Assembly: GCA_043228905.1 (NCBI GenBank)
Contig: JBHGNT010000009.1
Coordinates: 22,361,380 to 22,425,379 of the forward strand
DNA: 64,000 bases
Source: Azolla caroliniana
Taxonomy: Eukaryota; Polypodiophyta
Direction: 5' to 3'
Numbering within the stretch: position 1 is the stretch's first letter; every line of letters begins with the position of its first letter. Below the pieces are notes generated by a model. It worked only from the letters and a program-made list of their open reading frames with translations, did no database searches and was not told the DNA's origin. Shown in pieces: positions 37,801 through 49,205 of the stretch. The translations under genes were made by a program, and so were the position numbers.

Positions 37801-39383
37801 TCAATGTCAAATATGTGCATTACATCCTACATAATTTACAGAATAACAATAATACATTGGGGAGGATAGATAGTGGTAGATATGATGACTAAGGAATGTT
37901 GTTATTATTGTATGTATGAATGTCGTCACGTTGAAGAAACATTATATATGTGGGGCGGATGACAAAAAACACTTGAATATGTGATACTTTTTTATTCTTC
38001 TCTCAAGATCTGCCGACATGAGTTGTTGCCCTTTGTCTGTCATCTATGTATTAGATATGCACAGAAAGAAGAAATATACAAGTCCCCATTACTACATCTT
38101 TGAGCTTACAAACAAAGACATGATTCGAGAATTTGCAATGTGAGTTGTAATCGTGCATCATTGATTAGATTCACGAGTTAACTTTATCGAAGCTCTAAGA
38201 TGAGCACGTTTTAGGACCTTTAGGACTACCATCAACCACAAATTGAAATATTATTACTATCATTCTAGAATTGTGATGGAATCAACTACTGATGGTCAAC
38301 CATTCCCATGTATCATTCATTACACATGCATTGATTGTGGTAGTAAACAATGTGCTTGAGATAGAGATGGAGACTATAGTGAAGGAAATATGCCAAGATA
38401 AGGGCATAAAGAGTGGCAGAAAATTTTGTATAACATGTGCTTGACTTTTCTTTGAGAATCTAAAGTATAATATTCGACGTGCATTAGATATATCATATAA
38501 GATTCCACAAGGATAAAATATATGACGACGACATGTATTCAATATAAGATTCAATATGTAGGTAGTGTAACACTAATAACGTGCTCCAAAGGGATTTCCC
38601 AAGACAATAATGTTAAGCTAAGCCAAGGAATACCATTTTCTACATAAAATAAGAATGAGAAGAAAAGACAAACAATACTAGGTTTGGCAATTATATTCAA
38701 ACAAGTGGAGGCATTCTCACAAAAAGCAAGCAAGTCAATAGACAGAGGGAGACACAAACACAATTTAATTAAGAGCGTGTTCACACTTGGCCACCGGTAA
38801 CAAGGGACAGACAAAGCATGTGGCAACTTTTGATTGGAAAAAGGGCAAAAAGGGGTTGTTAGGCCCATCCAGAATACGTTAGGCTAAGATAATAAAAAAT
38901 TGGTACAAGGGCAAAATGCCACATGGAAAGATTTAGAATTTGCGTATCGTTGCCTCGCATTGGCCATCCATAAAGATGTTCATAATTATTTCTCACGTTT
39001 TTTAGATTTATTCAAGGTAAACGTGTGGTATAATATCCATGGTGCCCAAGGGCATCGTCAACGATAGTAAAAAAAACTATCCCATGGAAGTTAATTTCTC
39101 GAGGAATCCAACACAGAGCGAACATTCTCGATCACAATGAGCAAGCATCATATGCAAAGTTTAAACATTTAACAAAGACAGGGAAAAGCTTGTCTTTTAG
39201 GTTGTGCGCTTGCATGAAGCAGGGACAACCTTTATGGGAGACATTTTGAACCCATAACAGGTTATGGCTTTGAGATCACCAAAATGCAACGGTATATACA
39301 AGATTGACATTTTGACCAAGCAGGTAGCTTGATATTATTGGAGATGCGAGGCATCTAGTTTGCCGTGTCCCCAAGGGGAGAAG
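34882..39383. other. Gene-free spacer
   Basis: No exon with family similarity, no tRNA and no intact transposon was seen. The sequence is AT-rich with short random open frames. The left end may contain the distal promoter of the SPL7-like gene. Confidence 0.55.
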
Positions 39384-39733
39384 TAACAGTCGGCAACGGT
39401 TCGGTTTGAGCCAAACCGAACCTCAAAACTGTGACTTAACGGTTTAAACGATCCAGTTCGGTTCAGTTTCAACAATTAGAAACCACGGTTTAATTGTTTC
39501 TTCTTCTTTTTTAAGTATTTTTAAACAATATTTTTCATTTTCAAGCCTTATTCTCACATTTTAGGAAAATCTTTAAATTTTTGAATTTTTGAATTTTGAC
39601 GAAGTTGAAAATTGAAATCATGGTTTGAATTTCTTTTTTAATGGTTCGGTTTATCGGTTTCGTGGTTCGGTTCAAGTTTCACAAATTTTAAACGGCTCAC
39701 TTTTGACACTTCTCAAACCGTTGCCGCTTGTTA
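39384..39733. mobile_element. hAT-type MITE, copy A (350 bp)
   Basis: The termini are inverted repeats: left TAACAGTCGGCAACGGTT, right (reverse complement) TAACAAGCGGCAACGGTT. Flanking octamers are gggagaag (39376-39383) and ggaagaag (39734-39741), an 8-bp target duplication with one mismatch. The interior is AT-rich and non-coding. The element is nearly identical, in opposite orientation, to 41829-42186, and its ends resemble those of the 12282-13072 element. Confidence 0.85.
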
Positions 39734-40017
39734 GGAAGAAGGTGTGTTTTACTTTCAAACATGGATGATATCTCATGGATTATAAGCTACAAAAACGAGG
39801 AATTATTAATTGAGAAAACTTTAGAATATTTAACTAGCTATAAATAATACAAACCATAGAAACCCAAATTTGTTGGAATGCAGACATTAAACCCTTTAGT
39901 TTATTGACAAAAGAAAGCCAAAAAGACTATTAAAATATAGTTACATTTTATTTACAAAAGAGCGTAACAAATATATGATACCTACACAAGACTCTATAAG
40001 AGAGAACACTAGTATTG
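39734..40017. other. Spacer between MITE copy A and tRNA-Lys
   Basis: AT-rich sequence without recognisable genes. It lies 3' of the minus-strand tRNA gene. The first T-run on the minus strand is not immediately adjacent to the tRNA, so the RNA polymerase III terminator could not be placed with certainty. Confidence 0.5.
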
Positions 40018-40090
40018 CGCCGTCTGTGGGAATCGAACCCACGACCACGTGGTTAAAAGCCACGCGCTCTACCAGCTGAGCTAAGACGGC
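40018..40090 (-). tRNA. tRNA-Lys(UUU)
   Basis: A 73-nt cloverleaf on the minus strand. The acceptor stem GCCGTCT (5' end at 40090) pairs with AGACGGC, with discriminator G at 40018. The D arm is 'AGCTCAGCTGGTAGAGC' (A box). The anticodon stem CGTGG/CCACG encloses loop CTTTTAA with anticodon TTT. The T arm is 'GTGGGTTCGATTCCCAC' (B box). There is no intron and no encoded CCA, as expected for a eukaryotic nuclear gene. All stems are perfectly paired, so it is likely functional. Confidence 0.97.
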
Positions 40091-40983
40091 TTGATGTTAT
40101 TAAATCCCCTAATAAATATATAAATATAATCCAAACAAACACTTCATAAATTGAATGTCTCCATAAAATACTTGGAACTCGTCCTTCATAATGGTGTGTT
40201 TGTTTAAAGAAAAGAAGTGAAGAAGGCCCAAGGGGCAAGTAATCCCAGTGACCAATGTTAGTGATATAAAGTGCCCATAAGCTAGATTCATGTCCGATTT
40301 AAGAGTGAGAGCCTTGCTAGCCAACCCATGGCCAAGGATTTTGGCGGGGGGAGGGGAGAGAAAGCATCTTCGAAGGCTTTAAAACCTGGGACATCCAACT
40401 TATAGAAGGTTGATGTGTTACTCGATCGAGCTAAGGATGATGGGCATCTGCATAACGTAACACATTCCATCACATTTGCATCACGTCACTTGTGCTTCCC
40501 GCTCTCTTAGAGGAAACGAGTTTTGAACCCATGATACAAAAATATTGTAAGCTGAGTTAGCGAACCCAATGTGAAGATATGAGGCATGGAAATGAATTTA
40601 CAAGAAATGGACAAAAGATGAATAATTTCAGCCTTCAACAATATTTCATATTCCGAAATTGTGAATGGATGGAGAGGTCCCAAGCATCAACAAAATATAT
40701 GAAAGGCAAATCGAGTACAAGACAAAGTTTGCCCTAACATAGTTACACAGTTTTGTCTTGTCATAGTTACATGACCACTATTGTTGAAAACCTTGTCACC
40801 ACAACCAATCCATTACACGAGCCTAAAGTAAAGCAAACTCATTCTCTAATTGTTTCAAAAGATCTCCATCGAAAATTATCTTTTTATACACATGGAAAGA
40901 AGTCAAGAGAAGAAAGAGAGTAGAATAATAAACTTCTCAAAGAGTAGAGTAGAGGCTCGTCCCCACGTGAGAGCCATCTTTCA
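40091..40983. other. Spacer between tRNA-Lys and the HutX-like gene
   Basis: No exon or RNA gene was recognised. It should contain the 5' flank of the tRNA and the 3' untranslated region of the minus-strand gene ending at 40984. Confidence 0.5.
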
Positions 40984-43192
40984 CTATTTGAACTGATGGG
41001 TGTCGCCATACTTGGCGAGAAGGGATTCAAAAGCTTCCACTTGCCCTGGATCATACTCCCCTTTCGTATCGGGTTTCCACATGACAAGGAAAAGAGCGGC
41101 CGCCTTGTCATCCTCGTCCATGATCCGCATCATGTACGTCGGTATGTCACCAGTCATAGACTTGCCTTTTGCGAATCGGACGGATTTGATCTTCTTCAGG
41201 GCTAGGTGGAAATCTACATTCTCATCTTTATTCATGAGGTTCGCGTACTCGCCTCGCCCCGCGACTGTGTGGTAAAACAACTTCTCCAAGCTGGTGACAG
41301 ACTCTAGGATCCCGGCTCCAGTGTTCACGATGATCCTGATCTGCGATGAAAGCGAGTGGAAAAACAGGAGAAAAGAAAACGAAAATCATGCCTTTTGCTC
41401 TTCAGGGTGGTCGATTAACATTGTCACATTGATGTGAATGTATCCAATTTTGAGCACAAATACGTATACAGAAGGAGAGGAAGAGGAAGCGGTGCTCAAA
41501 CATAGATATACACACAGTCACATATGGATACACGTACGTACATATATGTATATACACACATGGGTACGTATATGCATATACACACATGGATACATATACG
41601 TATATACATATATGTGTATGTGTGTGCATACCCATAGCCATAGCCATAGATAGAGGAAGATCAAAGAGTTACACATACACATATAGTCATGGCCATAGAT
41701 AGAGGAAGATGAATGAGTTACACATATACATAGAGTTATAGCCATAGCCATAGATAGAAGAAGCTGAAAGAGTTATAAATACACATAGAGTTGCAACCAT
41801 GGCCATAGTCATATATAGAGGAAGCTTGTAACAATCGACAACGGTTCGAGAGTGTCAAAAGTGAGCCGTTAAAAAATTGTGAAACTTGAACCGAACCACG
41901 AAACCGATAAACCGAACCATTAAAAAAGAAAATCAAACCATTCAAACCATGATTTCAATTTTCAACTTCGTCAAAATTCAAAAATTCAAAAATTTAAAGA
42001 TTTTCCTAAAATGTGAGAATAAGGCTTGAAAATGAAAAATATTGTTTAAAAATACTTAAAAAAGAAGAAGAAACAATTAAACCGTGGTTTCTAATTGTTG
42101 AAACTGAACCGAACTGAATCGTTTAAACCGTTAAGTCACGGTTTTGAGGTTCGGTTCGGCTCAAACCGAACCGTTGCCGACTGTTAGAGGAAGGTGAAAG
42201 AGCTACACATACACATAGAGCTATAGCCATAGCCATAGCTTGAGGAAGATGAAAGAGTTACACATACACATAGAGCTGCAGCCATAGCCATAGCCATAGC
42301 CATAGATAGAGGAAGATGAAAGAAGTACAAATACACATGGAGCTGCAGCCATAGCCATAGCCATTGCCATAGCCATTGCCATAGCCATAGCTTGAGGAAG
42401 ATGAAAGAGTTACACATACACATAGAGCTGCAGCCATAGCCATAGCCATAGCCATAGATAGAGGAAGATGAAAGAAGTACAAATACACATGGAGCTGCAG
42501 CCATAGCCATAGCCATAGCCATAGCCATAGCTTGAGGAAGATGAAAGAGTTACACATATACATAGAGCTGCAGCCATAGCCATAGCCATAGATAGAGGAA
42601 GATGAAAGAAGTACAAATACACATGGAGCTGCAGCCATAGCCATAGCCATAGCCATAGATAGAGGAAGATGAAAGAGGTACAAATGCACATAGTGCTGCA
42701 GCCATAGCCATAGCCATAGATAGAGGAAGATGAAAGAGCTACAGATGCACAGATAGCCATGGCCATAGATAGAGGAAGATGAAAGAGCTACACATGCACA
42801 GACAACCATCACCATAGCCATGCACACCCACACACACACACACTTACCCGGCCGACACTCTTTGCTTCGTCTAAGAAGTCTTTGATGGGCTGCGTCTCAG
42901 AGCCTCCCTCTGCTTCGGCCGCATCAGGAGTGGCAAGGATCCGGAACCCTAATTTCCTATTGCAGACATTGAACCTCCCGTGAGCTGATAATGATGATGA
43001 AGAAAAAGAAGCAGAAGCAGCAGCCGCAGAAATCCTGTGGTTGGGATGCAAATGTGGCTGAACAGCACAGAAGAAGCGATCGCAGAGACTCGGCTTAGCA
43101 ATGCTGGATAATGGTCTGATGGACAGAGAAGAAGAAGAAGAAGAAGAAGAGGGGTGAAGAAGGAGAAGAGCAGAGGAAGAAAGGGCAGCCAT
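40984..43192 (-). CDS. Plastid-type protein, possibly HemS/ChuX/HutX-like (2 exons)
   Basis: Two exons (complement): 43192-42848 and 41340-40984, total 702 nt, 233 residues, phase-0 intron with GTAAGT donor. The first ~90 residues are Ser/Ala-rich and nearly free of acidic residues, typical of a chloroplast transit peptide. The mature part runs 'IRIIVNTGAGILESV', 'GRGEYANLMNKDENVDFHL', 'KKIKSVRFAKGKS', 'YMMRIMDEDDKAAALFLVMW' and 'DPGQVEAFESLLAKYG'. The order of these elements and the ending resemble bacterial heme-utilisation proteins of the ChuX/HutX fold, but identity is low and the link is inference. The protein looks like a conserved plant family; its substrate cannot be read from the sequence. 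The gene shares a 116-bp divergent promoter interval with the TPR gene at 43309. Its only intron (41341-42847) carries a minisatellite and a MITE. Confidence 0.72.
41480..42810. repeat. Intronic minisatellite built on 'ccatag' and ~60-100-bp higher-order units
   Basis: Higher-order unit: (gccata)n, then 'gatagaggaagatgaaagag' or 'gcttgaggaagatgaaagag', then 'ttacacatacacatagagctgca', then (gccata)n again. It recurs a dozen or more times from about 41630 to 42810, with the number of 'ccatag' hexamers varying. 41480-41635 is a related TG/CATA-rich stretch. MITE copy B interrupts the array at 41829. Because the hexamer keeps frame, the minus strand appears open as Met-Ala and Tyr-Gly repeats, but the whole array is intronic. 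Confidence 0.9.
41829..42186. mobile_element. hAT-type MITE, copy B (358 bp), inverted relative to copy A
   Basis: Runs from TAACAATCGACAACGGTT to a right end whose reverse complement is TAACAGTCGGCAACGGTT. It is the reverse complement of copy A at 39384-39733 almost throughout, including the central 'aaattcaaaaatttaaagat' and 'aagaagaagaaacaatt' stretches. The repeat-array phrase 'gaggaag' occurs at 41818-41824 and again at 42187-42193, consistent with insertion into the minisatellite with a target duplication. It lies inside the intron of the HutX-like gene. Confidence 0.88.
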
Positions 43193-43308
43193 GGCGTCTT
43201 CAGATCACACGAAACAAGAACAGAAAAAGTAGGGCGGGCTCTCTGCTTCTTATCTTTAAGCATGTACAGATATAAAAGCTACAAGTGGCTAGAAGAAAGC
43301 ATGCGGCA
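43193..43308. promoter_or_regulatory. Divergent promoter between two plastid-type genes
   Basis: Only 116 bp separate the start codons of the minus-strand HutX-like gene and the plus-strand TPR gene. It contains 'gataagaagcag' on the minus strand (a GATAAG I-box-like string found in light-regulated promoters), a GC patch 'gggcggg' and 'tataaaa' at about 43271, which seems too near the plus-strand ATG for a standard TATA box. Leaders must be very short, or each promoter extends into the neighbouring gene. Confidence 0.65.
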
Positions 43309-43632
43309 ATGGCCTCCTCGTCGCAGCTTCTCTCTCGTCCATTTCCTGTACTTCCCTCTGATCATCGCCATCGCCATCGCTCAATCCCATATAGCTTCAA
43401 GATCCCTGTGTTTTCATCCAAATCCCCATCCCGTTTGCACAGGCGCAGATCCGTTAATCTCGCTGCATCTGTTCTAGGGTCAGGGAGCTTCCTGTGGGCT
43501 GCCATTGGTGCTGGAGGAGCTCTCGTGGCTGCAGCTATGGCAGCATCTATGTCTTCTTCTGCGACAGGGAAGACTAAAGCACAGCAAGCCTCCCTTTGTG
43601 TGAAACGAGGCATGGAGCTCTTTGTTCAGGTT

Positions 43633-43669
<37 letters not shown>

Positions 43670-45595
43670 ATATGCTCCTGCTCTTTTGCTTTTCATATGC
43701 CCTGTCTCATTTTTTGGTCAGTATATTCCATTTCTCCCGTGCTTAGCTTGTTCTGTCTCTTCTGTGTTTAGATTCTTAGTTTGTTCTGTGTCTTCTGTGT
43801 TTAGATTCTTAGTTTGTTCTGTGTTTTCTGTGTTTAGATCCTTAGTTTGTCCTGTGTCTTCTGTGTTTAGATTCTTTGGTTTGGCATGTGTTTGATATGC
43901 TCCATATTATACACAGAGACAGATAGACACAGAGAGATCGAGACCTAAACACTCATTCCCTCCCTGATTTCGCAAGATTATGTGCTCAATTTCTCTTCAT
44001 ATCTATGCCTTTTAATTGATTGTTAGGGAGATGTAGAAGGCTCGCTTGTGGAGTTCGACAGAGCACTAGAACTCGACCCTCGACAAAAGCCATGTCAGTG
44101 AGCTCATTGATACTCCATGTCATTACAATGAGCATATTTAAATTGTTCAATCAAGTATTTATTGGGAGACATGGTTCCATCTTCTCGCCTTTTTTCTCGC
44201 AGATCTTTGGCAGAGAGGCCTATCACTGTACTATGTGGATAGGTAAGGAATGAATTTCACGATCTCATCTGTTTCTTCTTTTAATTGTATTGATCTCCGT
44301 TTAATGCTCAGGTTTTTAGATGGAGCAGCACAATTCAGGGAAGATGTGGCGGTCAATCCAAATGACACTGAAGAGGCAATCTGGTCATTTCTGTGTGAAG
44401 CACGGATTCGAGGAGAAGATGAAGCTCGAAAGGACTTCTTGGAGGTAATGAATCTCTATTTCCTTTATTTTTTTTGTTTGTAGTTGATGTCATTCTATAA
44501 GCACAGAAGAGTCTTGATTCCACCTATAGGTGTGTTTTGCTTGAAAATGCCCACAAACACATACATAATGTATTGTTAATCGATCAAGCAAGTAGCATTA
44601 TTGGCAACTATGGTATATATTTCTTTGCTGTACTACTAGTCAGCATTGCTGCACATGGTCTGGCAAACTGCTAGGCAATAGGCATGATTGACATATGCCT
44701 TGTTTGTATGATAATTTACAACGGTAATCAGGCAATGTGACAGCACAAGTTTATGTACAATAGAAATCCGACATGTTTTGGAGCTTGAATTGTGGGTCCA
44801 GTTTTAATATGTATATAACGATCAGGATTCTTTATTTATTCTGTCTCTGAGTTTTGTAGAGATTATTTAGTCTCTGAGATTATGAAATAGAAGAATCTAA
44901 AATTTGACGGTGACTGGTTTGTAACAGTTTTTTATGTTGCAAAAATGCATACTCTGATAGATTCCCTTGTGATTCTCCCTTTAAGGTCGGATTGGATCGT
45001 CGTCCTGTCATGAGGAAAGCATATCAGCTATTCAAACACGGGGGCGATCCGAATGATGTAAGTATTTGAATCGAAAGCCATGTTCTACATTTGAAAGGTG
45101 TGTACTTTCCACAAATGGATAAATAGGTGTGGAAAATCTTTGGAACCAAAGCTGGTAAATGAATTCAAAGACGGAGAGCCGTATGAAATATTTTATGCAT
45201 ATCTTTATGCGGGTTTGTGCCATGAATGCCAGGTATATTATCTGTATCTTCTTATTTGTCGGTTATTTTAGTATCCCCACAAGATTATGGGGATTGTAAC
45301 AGATGATATTGATACTTGCAATTGCTGCAATGCAGGGAAATTCTGATGCTGCAAAAACTGCCATACTAGCTGCCACGGGCACTCCATATGGCTCAAGGTA
45401 TTGTAAATCATGAGCTCATGTGTTCCTGATAACGGTTAACTTGTTTGTGAGCTCATATGCTGCTAATAAAATGGTGCATTATGATTTCTTTCGAGAGTTA
45501 TTCGCTTGTCTTAATGGGAATCATCATGTAGGTCAAGTGATTATATGGCTATGCTTGCCAAAGTTCACTGCAAGTGCCGTAACTGGGATATTTGA
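43309..45595 (+). CDS. Plastid TPR-like superfamily protein (8 exons)
   Basis: Homologue of the plant TPR-like protein typified, as I recall it, by Arabidopsis At4g39470. Function unproven; probably chloroplast. Exons: 43309-43629, 44027-44093, 44203-44242, 44312-44444, 44986-45057, 45152-45232, 45336-45397, 45532-45595. Sum 840 nt, 279 residues, all phases consistent. Residues 1-60 are Ser/Arg/His-rich, a likely transit peptide. A hydrophobic Gly/Ala segment follows ('GSFLWAAIGAGGALVAAAMA'), possibly a membrane anchor. TPR-type helices follow: 'GDVEGSLVEFDRALELDP', 'LWQRGLSLYYVDRFLDGAAQF', 'DVAVNPNDTEEAIWSFLCEA' and 'PVMRKAYQLFKHGGDP'. The end is 'YMAMLAKVHCKCRNW'. The first ATG of the open frame is used. 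Divergent neighbour of the HutX-like gene. Confidence 0.92.
43741..43875. repeat. 33-bp tandem repeat in intron 1 of the TPR gene
   Basis: Four units of 'cttagtttgttctgtgtcttctgtgtttagatt' type starting at 43741, 33 bp each, with one or two changes per unit. A CT microsatellite (about 43637-43664) precedes it just inside the donor site of the same intron. Confidence 0.88.
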
Positions 45596-46458
45596 CAAAA
45601 CAATTAGAACGGAACCTTTTGATGTATGAGTTACCGAGAACAGATGTAAAAAAATATGATATTATTTTGTAAGGCATTCCAATATTAAGTTACCGAGAAC
45701 AGATCCTTTGATATATGCTCTTCTCTTTCCTTCATCAAGCTAAAAAGCATGATATTGTTTTGTAAGATATTCCAATATTAAGTTACGGGGTTGCCATATG
45801 CTTGAAGAGGCTGTTTTATGTGCTGTGTATGTTAGTTTTGCTGAACTCAGTGCTGGATTGATTAAGGACCTAGTATCTATCATCCTCTGCAGTTGTTGGT
45901 GCTCGACAGCCATATGTATATGTTAAAGGAATGCATACTTTGCAATTCATGCTATTGAATGTGTCTGCTCTGGGAGCTTGATTTTTTGTGATGGTTCGGA
46001 AACTAGTATGACCAATTTGTTCAATTGTAGAATATGTTGAGAATGGCCGGTTGATAAACAAAGACAATAACAGAAGGTCCACATGTACAGATACTATACA
46101 ATTGTGCTATCAACAATGGTATCAACTTTACCAAGTACATTTGAATTTTTTTATTATTGCTTAGACATGGGCCATGTATACATGATATTCTAGGTATTCC
46201 AAATGAAAAAAGAGCATACTCGACTACCTAGGATTGCATTGTCAAGTAGAGTACTAGAAACTAGCCATTCCCATCTTCAAACACTCTAAAATGAACACAT
46301 TCCTTTCCATTGTTACTATTTATACGGGTGTGACATTTTTGGCATACAAAAACAGCATCATCTTAGCATTCTTCATAATATGCATCCTACATTGCATTTA
46401 TATGTTTGGTTCCTTTTATGGACCATGAAAGATCATGAATTAACTGTTTACATCTGAT

Positions 46459-46690
46459 CAAAAGATCTGTCAAAATACATTAAAAATTTGATTTGCAGAC
46501 TAATATAGTGACATGCGAAAAATTATTTTGCACCATGGTGCTTTAGAAAGGTTACTACATCAAAAAGAGAATTCTGCTTACGTCTGCTCAAAAGATGTGT
46601 CAAAATACATCTAAAAAATTGATGTGCAGACTAATATTGTGACCTGCAAATTTCACTATGGTGTTTTAGAAAGATTACTAAATCCAGAAA
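46459..46690. repeat. ~130-bp diverged tandem duplication
   Basis: 'caaaagatctgtcaaaataca' at 46459 and 'caaaagatgtgtcaaaataca' at 46589. Both are followed by 'gcagactaatat.gtgac.tgc' and 'atggtg.tttagaaag.ttacta'. The copies differ by substitutions and small deletions. Confidence 0.8.
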
Positions 46691-46859
46691 GTAGTTTAAC
46701 TCAGTTGCCGGGGTCTTAACTAATACTGTTCTTTTGCAGCAATACTGGTGTCATGCTTCATGCTTTACTGTAAATTTTAGCAGCAAATGGAAAGTTAAAA
46801 AAACACCTTTTCTTCTAAAGAATTCACCTCCTCATAAAATAGAGTCACATATCAAGCAC

Positions 46860-47165
46860 AGCCAATATATGGTTATTCTAGAGATCTCCTCAACATTCCT
46901 TGACATTTAATTGGAAGCCTCGCTACATACAAAGAGAGCATCAATTCTCTAGGTATCTTTGAACACCATTCAAATCCATGGTTTGGACACTGCATCTCAC
47001 AAGGCTGAGACTGTCAATCATTATCAGTGATCACTTGGTGATCCATGTCTAAAATTTGTAGCAAATGCACAGCCAAATATGGTTATACTAGAGATCTCAT
47101 TAACATTCCTTGATATTTCATGGGAAGCCTCTCTACATACAAAGAGAGCATCAATTCTCTGCTTT
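46860..47165. repeat. ~220-bp spaced duplication
   Basis: 'agccaa.atatggttat' followed by 'ctagagatctc', 'aacattccttga.attt', 'gggaagcct' and 'acatacaaagagagcatcaa' occurs at about 46859-46952 and again at about 47071-47154. Identity is moderate to high. Confidence 0.8.
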
Positions 47166-49009
47166 TTCAACACAGCCAGAGCTCCCTCCACATTTAATGA
47201 GTCATTCTGTAATTTCTTTGGGCTATGTAATTGCCTCAATTTCAGCCCCCTCATGGGTTTGGATCATGTCTAAAGGAATTTCATATCTTGAATGTATAAG
47301 TTGAACTTCCCTAGGTTTCTTGGTAAGAACAAGGATAATCATACTCAAGCATACCAAGAGTGTTAGCTCAATGGGATGAATAAACATGAGCATTAGAAGA
47401 GGTCAATTATTATAGAACCACCTTGAGATATATTTATCTCCATGTCTCAAATGTGACTCTAACCCAATTGTTTCTCCAATCATCTTCATCTACTATCATA
47501 AATATCAATTTGCAGATAGTTTTTATATGCTTCATCTCTAGAGCTTGATGTCCATTTGGTTGAAGCAAACAATCACAAAATTGAGTAGGAGACCTTGTCT
47601 TGTTAATGCATAGTGCCAAATGATTGGGTTGGCACTCTTCATTACCTATTTGAAATTGCACCATCATGACTGTCAAAACATTGTAAATAGACTTCATACA
47701 TGGATATGCCGATATTACTATGAGCATAAGACATGCCCAAAATCTAGGGTTCTTTCTAGGATCCCAATCACGAAAACTCCATGCCCCTTCTTTGATCTCA
47801 TGCAACATCACAATTGGTTGAAAAGAGAATCATGAAAAGAGCACGGTTGGCAAAACATTAGGATACAATTGGTATAGATTCAAGCTACTAATAGAACCCA
47901 TTTATTGAAACATTTCATGACATATATAACTCCCTTATTCCATACATTTTATAGTAAAAAAAGAAGATAGAGACTAATCCTCTCCTTGTAGCCCACAACC
48001 TAGACCACCTTAGTGTTGTAGAAAAGTTCTTTTGTACCAAATGAAGATGGATAAGAGTGAATGGGTCTGGTAAAGAAAGTTTTGAATTGGAGAAATAAAG
48101 AAATCAAAACTAGTGCACATATTTTTTGACATTGCAATCTTTTCCATGAGTGAAACTTGAACTCGAAGAGCAATGAAAAATTGCAACCTTTTGATCCCAT
48201 CACCCTCTATTATGAAACCATGGAATTCTAAAGGAGATTAACAGTATGTTAAATGGAACCCCAGCTTTAGAGACCAAATTTTTTAGCAAGTGAACCTAAT
48301 ATCAATGCATGAGAAATCTCATTGATTTGCAAATAAAACAAAAATCTTTACAACATTCAAAAAACTTCAATTTGCACTAGAATGCAAAACCATGAACAAA
48401 ATAAACCAATAAACTAATGCTTTTACAAATTTGGCAATAATAACAAAGTGAAGATTGCCAAGTCTAACAATTTTTATGATCGAATGCATATGCACATGTA
48501 CTTAAACAACATATTGCACTATCAACAACACCTCGTTGTAAGCTATGTACATTTTCCAAAATTCCAAGTTCGATGTTCCCATTCTCACATCAATGGACGA
48601 ACATTATTGAAATTTGCCAATACTCAAATAATTTGAGTGTGTGCACAAAAGGCTGGCTCATATCTCAATGCATCCACAACCTCACGAATTACAATTTCGA
48701 ACACACCATAAAGCAAGTTTTGCATACGATAGTTCTACAAAGATGCCACTAAAGTTGAACTTTAACTAGTAGAAAATCTAGCAAACTTGATTAAGCTGAA
48801 TGATTAGCACCAATATATTTGTAATTAGCACTAATATTGTGTGATTAGGAGAAAGACTCTTTAATTATCCCACAATCAGTATATCCCAATGCTCTTAAGT
48901 TTTTTTTTCTCCTTGAATCCCCCCCCATTCTTCTTATTGAATGCATATGGGGATTGTTCATCTTATTTCTTCTCGTGAAATAAGCTTCGTTGCAAGATGC
49001 ACAAAAGCA

Positions 49010-49205
49010 TTGATGATAGCCCTTTATATGTATGTATGTATGGTTTGGTATCGTTGCAAGCTGTAAGTATGTGTGGTAGGCAAAGTTTGATGATGGCCCT
49101 TTATATGTATGTATGTATGGTTTGGAATTGTTGCAAGATGTAAGTATGTGTGGTAGACAAAGTTTGATGATGGCCCTTTATATGTATGTATGTATGGTTT
49201 GGAAT
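49010..49205. repeat. 77-bp tandem repeat, 2.5 units
   Basis: 'ccctttatatgtatgtatgta' starts at 49020, 49097 and 49174, an exact 77-bp period. The unit body contains 'tggtttgga.t.gttgcaag' and 'gtaagtatgtgtggtag.caaagtttgatgat'. Few differences separate the units, so expansion is recent. Confidence 0.92.

Noticed and set aside
42184-42839. Open frame of ~190 codons on the minus strand with Met-Ala and Tyr-Gly repeats
   Set aside because: It is the intronic hexamer minisatellite. The flanking exons splice cleanly from 42848 to 41340 in phase without it.
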